Assembly: GCA_934457235.1 (NCBI GenBank)
Contig: CAKSHT010000106.1
Span: 1 to 7,723 of the forward strand
DNA length: 7,723 nt
Source: an uncultured Oscillospiraceae bacterium
GTDB lineage: Bacteria > Bacillota > Clostridia > Oscillospirales > Ruminococcaceae
Direction: 5' to 3'
The notes below the pieces were generated by a model that saw only the letters and a program-made list of their open reading frames with translations, had not been told where the DNA came from and did no database searches. Numbering within the stretch: position 1 is the first letter of the stretch; each line of letters opens with the position of its first letter. A program made the position numbers and the translations under genes. Shown here in pieces: positions 1 through 6,147 of the stretch.

Positions 1-68
1 CGAACGAGAGAGTTTTGCACTGAATTGCCGGTGAATAATATACAAATGTCTGAATATTGATAAATCCC

Positions 69-97
69 TTGACAAATTGCCTGTTCATGTTTATAAT
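69..97 (+). promoter_or_regulatory. Sigma-A type promoter of the regulator/peptidase operon
   Basis: A perfect -35 box TTGACA (69-74) and a perfect -10 box TATAAT (92-97) are separated by exactly 17 bases. Transcription should start near 104, and the first gene begins at 137 behind a GGAGG site at 124-128. No other promoter or terminator is visible before 3755, so this promoter probably drives five genes. A consensus promoter this strong usually needs a repressor, which fits the overlapping inverted repeat and the XRE gene that follows. Bases 1-68 show no gene or site that I can support. Confidence 0.85.
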
Positions 98-110
98 AAT
101 AATATGAACA
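82..110. promoter_or_regulatory. Inverted repeat flanking the -10 box, candidate operator for the XRE repressor
   Basis: The arms TGTTCAT (82-88) and ATGAACA (104-110) are exact reverse complements, with a 15-base AT-rich centre that contains the -10 box. The arm centres lie 22 bp apart, about two helical turns, so a dimer could contact the same DNA face and cover the -10 box and start site. Autoregulation by the adjacent XRE protein is an inference from position and symmetry. An RNA hairpin role is unlikely because the left arm lies upstream of the expected transcript start. Confidence 0.6.
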
Positions 111-136
111 ATTAGCGGCAAACGGAGGGCTGAATT

Positions 137-532
137 ATGAAAATGAATGAAAAAATTGAGATAATGCTCGGCAGAAAGCGGATACGCAAGACGGATTTTG
201 CGCACAGTCTGGGCATAACATACCGCGCATTTGCGAATTATATGAACGGCTCCCGCACTCCCCGCGCCGAAACTATAAGCAAGATCGCGGAGCAGCTTCA
301 GCTGACGCCGGAGTTTCTGACGGACGATGAGCAGGAGCTTGAACTGACGATCGAAGAACGCTTCATACAGCGCGTGTGCGCCAGCGACTCCGAAAAGACG
401 CAGGCGGCGAACTTCCTTGCGCAGTCCCGCGGACTGTTTGCGGGAAATGCGCTGAAGGACGAGGACAAGGAAGCGCTCCTGCACTGTCTGTGGGAGATCT
501 ACGAGGATACACGCGGCGCGGATAAGAAATGA
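137..532 (+). CDS. XRE-family helix-turn-helix transcriptional regulator (ImmR-like)
   Basis: This 131-residue protein has an N-terminal Cro/C1-type helix-turn-helix (roughly residues 5-62). Its scanning and recognition helices fall near 18-38 (KTDFAHSLGITYRAF). A helical C-terminal part (about 70-128) includes an FAGN-x5-EDKEAL segment of the kind seen in regulators paired with ImmA/IrrE peptidases. The ATG at 137 is supported by GGAGG at 124-128, eight bases upstream; a second in-frame ATG at 143 would be too close to that site. The stop overlaps the next start (ATGA at 529-532), so the two proteins are probably made together. By analogy with ImmR/ImmA and DdrO/IrrE it is likely a repressor relieved by its partner peptidase, binding the inverted repeat over its own promoter. 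Its wider targets are unknown. Confidence 0.9.
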   Translation: MKMNEKIEIMLGRKRIRKTDFAHSLGITYRAFANYMNGSRTPRAETISKIAEQLQLTPEFLTDDEQELELTIEERFIQRVCASDSEKTQAANFLAQSRGLFAGNALKDEDKEALLHCLWEIYEDTRGADKK

Positions 533-1023
533 ACATAATAAGGAAAACCGCCGCGCAGGTGCGAAAGAAGTACGGCGGCAGGGATATTTTTGAGACCGCC
601 GCGAACTCTGGTGCGAATGTCTGGCGGCGCGAGCTTGGCTCCCTCAAGGGATTCTATCTGTGCGAAAACGGAGCGCGGTACATCATTGTGAACTCCGGGC
701 TGGACGAGATCGTGGCACGGACTGTCTGCGCACACGAGCTGGGTCACGATATGCTTCACCGGGAGCTTTCCGCTGGCGGGATACGCGAGAACAGCCTGTT
801 CCTGGCAAATAACAAAACGGAGCGCGAGGCAAATCTTTTCGCGGCGGAAATGCTGATATCAGACCGCGAGGCTTTGTCGGTGCTGGAATATGCCGGAGAT
901 CTCGGACAGACGGCGTATGAGCTTGGCGTAATGCCGGAGATAGTCGAATATAAACTGGAGATGCTTAATTCCGTTGGCTATAAGTTCAATACGGGCGGCA
1001 TTGCCAGCGATTTTTTGAAGTAA
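529..1023 (+). CDS. ImmA/IrrE-family zinc metallopeptidase (M78)
   Basis: This 164-residue protein carries the zinc-peptidase motif HELGH at residues 69-73 (H69 and H73 metal ligands, E70 catalytic). It is followed by EREANLFAAEML (98-109), the second M78 signature. E100 sits 31 residues after the first His, the spacing expected for the third zinc ligand as in IrrE. No signal peptide or membrane segment is seen, so it should be cytosolic. The start ATG overlaps the upstream stop in ATGA and has no good ribosome site of its own, which suggests translational coupling to the XRE gene. Known family members cleave or inactivate a partner XRE repressor after DNA damage or cell-cell signals. The substrate here is inferred to be the product of the preceding gene. 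The C-terminal tail after about residue 125 is not diagnostic. Confidence 0.9.
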   Translation: MNIIRKTAAQVRKKYGGRDIFETAANSGANVWRRELGSLKGFYLCENGARYIIVNSGLDEIVARTVCAHELGHDMLHRELSAGGIRENSLFLANNKTEREANLFAAEMLISDREALSVLEYAGDLGQTAYELGVMPEIVEYKLEMLNSVGYKFNTGGIASDFLK

Positions 1024-1034
1024 AGGAAGATACT

Positions 1035-2054
1035 ATGGACATCAAGAACACACTGCGGCTGCTGACCGGTGCAGTCGGCGTTTCGGGGGCGGAGAAGTCC
1101 GCTGCCGATACGGCGCTGGAGCTGCTGAAGAAATACGCCCCGGACGCCGGGACCGACCGCTCCGGCAATGTTACGGCGCTGATTAAATCCGGTGATCCCG
1201 GAGCGAAAACACTTATGCTGGACGCGCATATCGACCAGGTCGGCTTCATAGTTACCTATATAGATAACGACGGATTCCTGAAAATAGGAAGCTGCGGCGG
1301 TCCGGATATGAAAATAATGCTGGCGCAGAGCGTCACGGTACACGGTACACAGGATATCCGCGGCGTTGTTTCCACTCTGCCGCCGCATGTTACGCCGGAT
1401 CATACCAAAGTCGCGGAGGTCGGCGAGCTGTCCGTGGATATCGGCATGACCAGGGAGCAGGCGGAAAAGATAGTTGCGCCCGGCGACCGCGTTACGGTGA
1501 ACTCTGAGTTCCGGGAGCTGTCCGGAATGATCTCCGCGCCCTCTGTGGACGACCGCAGCGGTATCTGCGCGATACTGGCGGCGCTGGATATGATGGATCT
1601 CAAGAAGCTGCGTTTTAACCTTGCAGTGTGCTTCTCCGCGCAGGAGGAGACCGGGGAGCGCGGCGTAAAGGGCGCTGCGTTCCGGCTCCGGCCGGACGAG
1701 GCGATAGCGGTTGACGTGTCTTTCGGAAGAACTCCGGACAGCGTTCTGCACGAAACTGCGGAGATTGGAAGCGGCGTAATGATAGGAATTTCTGCGGCTC
1801 TCGACCGCGGTATGTCCGAAAATCTCAGAAAGCTTGCGGGTGAGCGGAAGATCCCATACACTATGGAGGTTATGCCCTCCACTACCGGAACAAATGCGGA
1901 CAGTATAGCGGTCATCCGTGGCGGAGTGAAGTGCTGTACGCTTTCCATACCGATTAGATACATGCATACGCCGATAGAAACGGTAAAGCTGTCCGATATT
2001 GAGAACACGGCAAGGCTCATCGCAGCCTATGCGGGAGGTGCGGATAATGACTGA
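1035..2054 (+). CDS. M42-family metallo-aminopeptidase, first paralogue
   Basis: This 339-residue protein has the usual length for M42 (TET-type) cytosolic aminopeptidases, which form hollow dodecamers and trim peptides. Visible dinuclear metal-site motifs are H65 and D67 in DAHIDQVG, D172 in VDDRSG, E204 (general base) and E205 in QEETGERG, D227 in AVDVSF, and H311 in YMHTP. The insert between about 75 and 165 is the PDZ-like oligomerisation domain of the family. The start is ATG at 1035, with AAGGAAG at 1023-1029. It lies 11 bases after the peptidase stop and overlaps the next gene by 8 bases, so it is in the same operon. M42 proteins have also been annotated as endoglucanases, but aminopeptidase is the better supported activity. 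The preferred substrate residue cannot be read from the sequence. Confidence 0.93.
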   Translation: MDIKNTLRLLTGAVGVSGAEKSAADTALELLKKYAPDAGTDRSGNVTALIKSGDPGAKTLMLDAHIDQVGFIVTYIDNDGFLKIGSCGGPDMKIMLAQSVTVHGTQDIRGVVSTLPPHVTPDHTKVAEVGELSVDIGMTREQAEKIVAPGDRVTVNSEFRELSGMISAPSVDDRSGICAILAALDMMDLKKLRFNLAVCFSAQEETGERGVKGAAFRLRPDEAIAVDVSFGRTPDSVLHETAEIGSGVMIGISAALDRGMSENLRKLAGERKIPYTMEVMPSTTGTNADSIAVIRGGVKCCTLSIPIRYMHTPIETVKLSDIENTARLIAAYAGGADND

Positions 2055-3060
2055 CAGGATCCTTGAAATTTGCGCACTTGACGGAACGTCAGGCGATGAG
2101 GGCGCGGTCCGCGAGTATATAAAGTCGCATATAAGCGCGGACGAGGTTACGACGGATAATCTTGGAAACCTGCTTGTTTTCAAGAAGGGCAGAAAAACGC
2201 CGAAGAACCGCATTATGTTCGCAGCGCATATGGACGAAGTGGGCTTCATGGCGACGGATATCACGGAGGACGGATTCCTGCGTTTTGGCGCAGTCGGCGG
2301 AGTTGACCCGCGGGTCGTGCTCGGCAGGGCGCTGCGGTTCGGCAATGGAACTCTCGGAGTTGTGGGGACTAAGGCAGTGCACCAGCAGTCTGCGGACGAA
2401 CGCAGGAAAGCTCCGGATTTCCCGGACATGCTCATCGACATCGGGGCTTCCTCGCGCGCGGAAGCAGAAAAACTCGTGAAACGCGGCGACTGCGCGGTCT
2501 TTGACAGCGACGCATTCGTTTTCGGCGACGGGTTCATCAAAAGCAAGGCGATCGACGACCGCGCCGGCTGCCTTATCATGATGGACATGATAAACGGCGA
2601 CCCGGAGTTTGACGCGTGGTATGCGTTCACCGTGCAGGAGGAGATAGGCACCCGCGGCGCAAAGGCGGCGGCGTTTACAGTGGCGCCGGATATCGCGGTA
2701 GTCCTCGAAACGACGACCGCCTGCGATATTGCGGGGAGCAGCGGTGACAAGCGCGTCTGCGAGCTTGGCAGGGGATGCGTTGTATCCTTTATGGACAGGG
2801 CGACGATATACGACCGCGGGCTGTATCAGCTGGCGCGTGAAACTGCGGATAAGCTCGGTATCCCGAACCAGACGAAAACGCTGATAGCCGGCGGAAACGA
2901 CAGCGGAGCGATACACGTCAGCCGCGGCGGAGTGCGTACCTGCGCGCTTTCCGTTCCGACGCGCTACCTGCATTCGCCGTCCTGTGTTGCGAAGCTGAGT
3001 GATATTGAAGCCACAGCGAAGCTCGCAAACGCCGTGCTGAGCGCATTTGCAGAGCTTTGA
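2047..3060 (+). CDS. M42-family metallo-aminopeptidase, second paralogue
   Basis: This is a second M42 peptidase (337 residues from the ATG at 2047). That start is chosen because GGAGGTG lies at 2034-2040 and the family N-terminus begins there; an upstream in-frame ATG at 1999 would add 16 residues that do not match the family. Catalytic motifs are H61 and D63 in AAHMDEVGF, D170 in KAIDDRAG, E198 (base) and E199 in QEEIGTRG, E221 in VLETTTACD, and H309 in YLHSP. The terminal-site ligand is Glu here but Asp in the upstream paralogue, so the two belong to different M42 subgroups and probably differ in specificity. It overlaps the previous gene by 8 bases and the next by 4. Mixed dodecamers of the two products are possible but unproven. 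Confidence 0.93.
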   Translation: MTDRILEICALDGTSGDEGAVREYIKSHISADEVTTDNLGNLLVFKKGRKTPKNRIMFAAHMDEVGFMATDITEDGFLRFGAVGGVDPRVVLGRALRFGNGTLGVVGTKAVHQQSADERRKAPDFPDMLIDIGASSRAEAEKLVKRGDCAVFDSDAFVFGDGFIKSKAIDDRAGCLIMMDMINGDPEFDAWYAFTVQEEIGTRGAKAAAFTVAPDIAVVLETTTACDIAGSSGDKRVCELGRGCVVSFMDRATIYDRGLYQLARETADKLGIPNQTKTLIAGGNDSGAIHVSRGGVRTCALSVPTRYLHSPSCVAKLSDIEATAKLANAVLSAFAEL

Positions 3061-3755
3061 CGGAGCGTATATACACCGCGGAGCAGCTGAACACGCTTCC
3101 GGCGCATGGCGTGGAGGCTCAGAAGATACGGGCGCTGTTCAATGCGTATGGCGGGGGCTATGACTTTTGCAGGTTTTTTCGGCACGGGGACAGCTATCTT
3201 GCGTGCCTTGACGGCTCGTTCGTAGTCTGCGACCAGCCCGGCGCTGATTTTGAGGAGCTTGCGCAGTTCCTCGGCATGCATGGATTTACGGATATTTTCT
3301 GCTCGGAATCCGCCGGAGAAGCGCTGAAAACGCTTGTCTGCGCGGAGTTCACGCCGGTATTCCTGATGCGCTGTACGGGGGAAAAGGGCGGGGAACTTCC
3401 TGCGGAGTTACCGCCGTCACGGGTGTGGGATATCATCGGAAGCCGCTTTGATATCCCGTTTGAGCCGTGGTATCTCGATATGTCCCACAGGGTGCGCCAC
3501 GGTGTAAGCAGGTGTTTTTCCGACGGAAAAGCGGCGCTCGTCGTACAGCACGAAATAAACGGGGAAGCGCTTATATCCCAGGTGAGCGTGCGCCGTGAGT
3601 ACGAGCGGCAGGGGTACGCCGGGTCGCTAGTAAAGCGGGTGAGTGCCGCGATTCCCGGTGAAGTCCAGGTGATCTGCGAGGACAGGCTGCGCGGATTTTA
3701 CATGCGCTGCGGCTATGAACAGGTTTCCAAAAAGTACGTTGCTGTACTCCGGTAG
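3057..3755 (+). CDS. GNAT-family N-acetyltransferase, TTG start
   Basis: This 232-residue protein has a C-terminal GNAT fold (about 120-232). The acetyl-CoA loop is visible as VRREYERQGYAGSLV near 178-192 and the late strand-helix motif as FYMRCGY (214-220). The N-terminal 110 residues resemble nothing I can name and may form a second, degenerate acyltransferase-like half or a substrate-recognition domain. The start is a TTG at 3057 sharing bases with the preceding TGA (TTGA). The frame is closed by a TGA at 3006-3008 and the first internal ATG is 73 codons in, so the TTG is the best choice. GTG at 3111 is an alternative. No clear ribosome site precedes it, implying coupling to the M42 gene. 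The substrate is unknown. An amine, amino acid or peptide N-terminus would suit the peptidase neighbours, but that is inference. Confidence 0.78.
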   Translation: MTERIYTAEQLNTLPAHGVEAQKIRALFNAYGGGYDFCRFFRHGDSYLACLDGSFVVCDQPGADFEELAQFLGMHGFTDIFCSESAGEALKTLVCAEFTPVFLMRCTGEKGGELPAELPPSRVWDIIGSRFDIPFEPWYLDMSHRVRHGVSRCFSDGKAALVVQHEINGEALISQVSVRREYERQGYAGSLVKRVSAAIPGEVQVICEDRLRGFYMRCGYEQVSKKYVAVLR

Positions 3756-3772
3756 TTTCGTGAAAATGCACA

Positions 3773-3801
3773 TAGAAATGTAGTCTGTTTTGTGTTATAA
3801 T
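3773..3801 (+). promoter_or_regulatory. Extended -10 promoter of the MATE/Nudix unit
   Basis: A perfect -10 box TATAAT (3796-3801) is preceded by the extended element TG at 3793-3794. A weaker -35 box TAGAAA (3773-3778, four of six matches to TTGACA) lies 17 bases upstream. A strong GGAGG site at 3821-3825 follows before the ATG at 3832. No terminator hairpin is seen between the acetyltransferase stop and this promoter, so read-through from the upstream operon is also possible. Confidence 0.75.
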
Positions 3802-3805
3802 AACA
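3793..3805. promoter_or_regulatory. Short palindrome over the -10 box, possible operator
   Basis: TGTTAT-A-ATAACA is a perfect 6+1+6 palindrome centred on the -10 box of the MATE promoter. MarR- and TetR-type repressors of efflux genes often bind such positions, but AT-rich -10 regions form short palindromes by chance and no regulator of either family is encoded in the window. This is a weak call. Confidence 0.2.
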
Positions 3806-3831
3806 AGGTTAATACAGAATGGAGGACATAA

Positions 3832-5187
3832 ATGAGCACAGCAAGCGACTTCACTGAGGGAAGGATTTTCCCGAAACTTATAAAATTCATGCTGCCTATC
3901 CTGGGTGCGCTGGTACTCCAGGCAATGTACGGCGCAGTCGATATCCTGGTGGTGGGGCAGTTCGGCACCAGCGAGGGAATTTCCGCAGTATCCACCGGAA
4001 GCAACCTGGTGAACATGGTGACATTCACAGCCGCGGGCTTTACTATGGGCGTCACAATACTCATGGGGCGTTATCTCGGCGAAAAACGCCCGGAACGTCT
4101 TGGAAGGGTTATCGGCGGAGCGATATGCTTTTTCGTGGCTCTGAGTATCGTTATCACGGTTTTGATGCTTGTTCTCGCAAGGCCGCTCGCGCAGCTTATG
4201 CAGGCGCCGTCCGAGGCGCTGGATTCCACGGTCACATACATCATGATATGCGGCGGCGGGATTCTTTTCATCATGGCGTACAACTTCATCAGCAGTATTT
4301 TCCGCGGGCTTGGCAACTCAAAGCTCCCGCTTATTTTCGTGGGGATAGCATGTGTTGTTAATATCGTTGGCGACCTGCTTTTCGTTGCGGTTTTCAAAAT
4401 GAACGTTGCAGGAGCTGCACTGGCTACAGTACTTGCACAGGCGGTCAGCGTAGGACTTTCCGTTGTGATCATTCGCCGCCAGAAGCTTCCTTTCACGCTG
4501 AAAAAAGAGGATATCCGCTTTAACGAGGAAGTACCGCGTATAATCCGCGTAGGCGCTCCCATTGCAGTACAGGAGCTGCTGACTCAGCTTTCGTTCCTGG
4601 CACTGTGCGCGTTCATCAATAAACTTGGCATCGCGCAGTCCTCTGGATACGGCGTCGCCAACAAACTTGTGGCGTTCATTATGCTTGTGCCGTCGTCGCT
4701 TATGCAGTCCCTGGCAAGCTTCATCGCACAGAATTTCGGTGCGGGAAAGGAAAAGCGCGCCCGTCAGACCATGCTCTGCGGAATGGCTATAGGCTGCTCT
4801 GTCGGCGTGGTTATCTCGCTTCTCGCGATTTTCGCCGGAAACTACATGTCCATGATATTCACGCCGGAGCCTGTGTATATCGAGCAGTCCGCGGCGTACC
4901 TGCTGGGATTTTCGCTGGAGCCTATCGTTACCAGCATTCTTTTCAGCTTCATCGGATATTTCAACGGGCACAGCCAGACGCTTTTCGTTATGATACAGGG
5001 ACTTGCACAGACATTCCTTGTGCGCCTGCCGATGTCCTATATCATGAGTATCCAGCCGGACGCAAGCCTTACGATGATCGGACTTGCAGCGCCGTCCGCG
5101 ACTATTTTCGGCATAGTTCTGAATCTTGTATATTTCGTCTGGTATTCAAAGAAGCTGCGCAGAACGCAGCCGGAACTGGAGCACTGA
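3832..5187 (+). CDS. MATE-family multidrug/sodium or proton antiporter
   Basis: This complete 451-residue inner-membrane protein is of typical MATE length. It has about twelve hydrophobic segments arranged as two six-helix halves. The first helix holds the MATE pattern QAMYGAVDILVVGQFG with the conserved acidic residue D37. GVTILMGRYLGEK (about 73-85) is the loop 2-3 signature, and the second half repeats it as SFIAQNFGAGKEKRA. Family members export cationic drugs, dyes or metabolites in exchange for Na+ or H+. This sequence looks most like the DinF/MepA-like bacterial branch, though the subgroup call is tentative. The start ATG at 3832 has GGAGG at 3821-3825. It is followed one base after its stop by a Nudix hydrolase, so the two are co-transcribed. 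The substrate cannot be read from the sequence. Confidence 0.93.
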   Translation: MSTASDFTEGRIFPKLIKFMLPILGALVLQAMYGAVDILVVGQFGTSEGISAVSTGSNLVNMVTFTAAGFTMGVTILMGRYLGEKRPERLGRVIGGAICFFVALSIVITVLMLVLARPLAQLMQAPSEALDSTVTYIMICGGGILFIMAYNFISSIFRGLGNSKLPLIFVGIACVVNIVGDLLFVAVFKMNVAGAALATVLAQAVSVGLSVVIIRRQKLPFTLKKEDIRFNEEVPRIIRVGAPIAVQELLTQLSFLALCAFINKLGIAQSSGYGVANKLVAFIMLVPSSLMQSLASFIAQNFGAGKEKRARQTMLCGMAIGCSVGVVISLLAIFAGNYMSMIFTPEPVYIEQSAAYLLGFSLEPIVTSILFSFIGYFNGHSQTLFVMIQGLAQTFLVRLPMSYIMSIQPDASLTMIGLAAPSATIFGIVLNLVYFVWYSKKLRRTQPELEH

Positions 5188-5188
5188 C

Positions 5189-5644
5189 ATGGAAAATGGA
5201 AACACAAACTGGAGCCAGTCCGTCACCGGAGTGGTGATAATGGACGGCAGGGTGCTCCTCGCACGACACACTTATGGCGCAGGAAAAGGACTGCTGATAG
5301 TACCGGGCGGATACCTTAATTACGGCGAGATGCCCCGGGACGCGCTGATACGCGAGTACCTTGAGGAAACCGGCGTGCTTGTGGAACCCGGCGAGCTTAT
5401 CGGAATGCGGTTCAATGCGAAGGACTGGTATGCGGTGTTCCGTGCTGAGTACGTTTCCGGCGAGGCGCATTCTGACAACGATGAAAACAGCGAAGCCGTG
5501 TGGCTCCCGGTTGAAGAAGCGCTTACCCGCGACGATGTGCCGGATCTTACGAAAAAGCTTATCGAATGCGCGGCGCATCATGGATTTACTGAGATACCTT
5601 ACATCGGCAAAAATCCGCCATACGAATTGTATGGCGCAGAATAA
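5189..5644 (+). CDS. Nudix hydrolase (ADP-ribose pyrophosphatase-like)
   Basis: This 151-residue protein is a single Nudix domain. The full Nudix box G-x5-E-x7-RE-x2-EE-x-G-V spans residues 41-63 (G41, E47, R55, E56, E59, E60, G62), so the Mg-binding catalytic site is intact. Before it lies the family core VLLARH followed by VPGGYL. Such enzymes hydrolyse nucleoside diphosphates linked to another group, for example ADP-ribose or oxidised nucleotides, in the cytosol. The start is ATG at 5189, with GGAG at 5178-5181. A longer reading from 5126 would lie inside the MATE gene and has no family match. It begins two bases after the transporter stop and is followed by a terminator, so it is the last gene of the unit. 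The natural substrate and the reason for pairing with a transporter are unknown. Confidence 0.92.
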   Translation: MENGNTNWSQSVTGVVIMDGRVLLARHTYGAGKGLLIVPGGYLNYGEMPRDALIREYLEETGVLVEPGELIGMRFNAKDWYAVFRAEYVSGEAHSDNDENSEAVWLPVEEALTRDDVPDLTKKLIECAAHHGFTEIPYIGKNPPYELYGAE

Positions 5645-5650
5645 AATGAC

Positions 5651-5684
5651 TTCCGGAGGTTTTATGACCTCCGGAAAATTTTTT
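5651..5684 (+). terminator. Rho-independent terminator after the Nudix gene
   Basis: TTCCGGAGGT (5651-5660) pairs perfectly with ACCTCCGGAA (5667-5676) around a six-base loop, giving a 10-bp GC-rich stem. It is followed by AA and six T (5679-5684). It lies seven bases after the Nudix stop and ends the MATE/Nudix transcript only 10 bases before the -35 box of the next unit, insulating the BlaI-type operon. Confidence 0.93.
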
Positions 5685-5694
5685 AAAAAACTAC

Positions 5695-5723
5695 TTGACA
5701 AATCCGGTCTATTGTGATAGACT
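5695..5723 (+). promoter_or_regulatory. Promoter of the BlaI/M56 receptor operon
   Basis: A perfect -35 box TTGACA (5695-5700) is followed after 17 bases by TAGACT (5718-5723, four of six matches to TATAAT), with an extended TG at 5715-5716. Transcription should start near 5730. The -10 box is embedded in the first of two palindromic operators, so the non-consensus bases of the -10 box are probably dictated by the repressor site. Confidence 0.8.
5707..5722. promoter_or_regulatory. BlaI-family operator 1, overlapping the -10 box
   Basis: GTCTAT (5707-5712) and ATAGAC (5717-5722) are perfect inverted half-sites separated by TGTG. The site covers the spacer and nearly all of the -10 box, so a bound dimer would block RNA polymerase. 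An identical palindrome lies 32 bp downstream. Assignment to the adjacent BlaI-type repressor rests on position, duplication and symmetry. The half-site differs from the TACA/TGTA core of classical BlaI/MecI sites. Confidence 0.82.
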
Positions 5724-5738
5724 AAAACCAGAAAAGGG

Positions 5739-5754
5739 GTCTATAAGAATAGAC
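5739..5754. promoter_or_regulatory. BlaI-family operator 2, in the leader
   Basis: GTCTAT (5739-5744) and ATAGAC (5749-5754) repeat the operator 1 half-sites exactly, around the different spacer AAGA. The identical arms with a changed spacer show that the half-sites, not the centre, are conserved. It lies about ten bases past the expected transcript start and before the ribosome site AAGGAAG (5764-5770). The centre-to-centre distance of 32 bp is close to three helical turns, allowing cooperative binding or a roadblock. Confidence 0.82.
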
Positions 5755-5776
5755 TGATTTGGAAAGGAAGTTATTT

Positions 5777-6145
5777 ATGTCAGGAAAAAGTACGATTCCG
5801 GACAGCGAATTCAAGCTGCTGGAGCTGATATGGGACGGTGAGCCGATAAGGTCCGGGGAGCTGGTGAGCCGCGCGTTTGAAGCGCTGAACTGGAAGAAAT
5901 CCACAGTCTACACGATTTTAAAGAAGCTGGTGGACAAGGGACTTGTGAAGAACGAAAACTCCGTGATAACATCGGAATGCGCCCGCGAGGACGTGCTGTC
6001 CGAAAAATCCGAGGACGTTATTGCCAGGAACTACGGCGGTTCGCTTCCGATGTTCCTTACGGCGTTCCTGAGCCGCGAAAAGCTTACAAAAAAGGAAGCA
6101 GAGGAGCTGAAAAAGCTGATAGACAACTACACTGAGGAGGTGTGA
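5777..6145 (+). CDS. BlaI/MecI/CopY-family winged-helix repressor
   Basis: This 122-residue protein matches the BlaI/MecI layout: an N-terminal winged helix (about 8-70) with recognition helix WKKSTVYTILKKLVDKGLV (39-57), and a C-terminal helical dimerisation arm with the family segment GGSLPMFLTAFLSR (87-100). The start is ATG at 5777, with AAGGAAG at 5764-5770, six bases upstream. A TTG at 5759 would add six residues but lies upstream of that ribosome site. Family members bind paired palindromes as dimers and are inactivated by proteolysis when the partner membrane receptor is triggered. The gene lies directly behind two identical palindromes and two bases before an M56 receptor gene, so autoregulation and proteolytic release by that partner are strongly suggested. 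Whether its regulon concerns beta-lactams, other wall stress or something else cannot be told here. Confidence 0.92.
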   Translation: MSGKSTIPDSEFKLLELIWDGEPIRSGELVSRAFEALNWKKSTVYTILKKLVDKGLVKNENSVITSECAREDVLSEKSEDVIARNYGGSLPMFLTAFLSREKLTKKEAEELKKLIDNYTEEV

Positions 6146-6147
6146 CA

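Noticed and set aside
137..1023. Reading the XRE-M78 pair as a toxin-antitoxin or as proof of an integrative element
   Set aside because: The peptidase has a full M78 signature rather than a toxin domain, and no integrase, excisionase, relaxase, attachment site or phage gene is present in the window.
1999..2046. Upstream in-frame ATG that would extend the second M42 peptidase
   Set aside because: The ATG at 2047 has GGAGGTG six bases upstream and begins at the usual family N-terminus; the extension lies wholly inside the preceding gene.
978..2750. A 590-codon open frame on the minus strand
   Set aside because: It lies antisense to two clear M42 peptidase genes with complete metal-site motifs, and its translation is Ser/Arg-rich without any recognisable domain. 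It is a by-product of codon bias.
2089..2973. A 294-codon open frame on the minus strand
   Set aside because: It is antisense to the second M42 peptidase, and its His/Arg/Ala-rich translation resembles no family.
3765..3790. Possible BlaI-type operator near the MATE promoter (AGTCTG, ACAT-N4-ATGT)
   Set aside because: Only a partial half-site match to GTCTAT without a partner, and a four-base-arm palindrome, which is expected by chance.
5126..5188. Upstream in-frame ATG that would extend the Nudix protein by 21 residues
   Set aside because: The extension lies inside the MATE gene and is not Nudix-like, while the ATG at 5189 has GGAG at suitable spacing.
5361..5717. A + strand frame overlapping the Nudix gene and running through the terminator
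   Set aside because: It is out of frame with the intact Nudix box, rich in Arg/Cys, and ends beyond a strong terminator.
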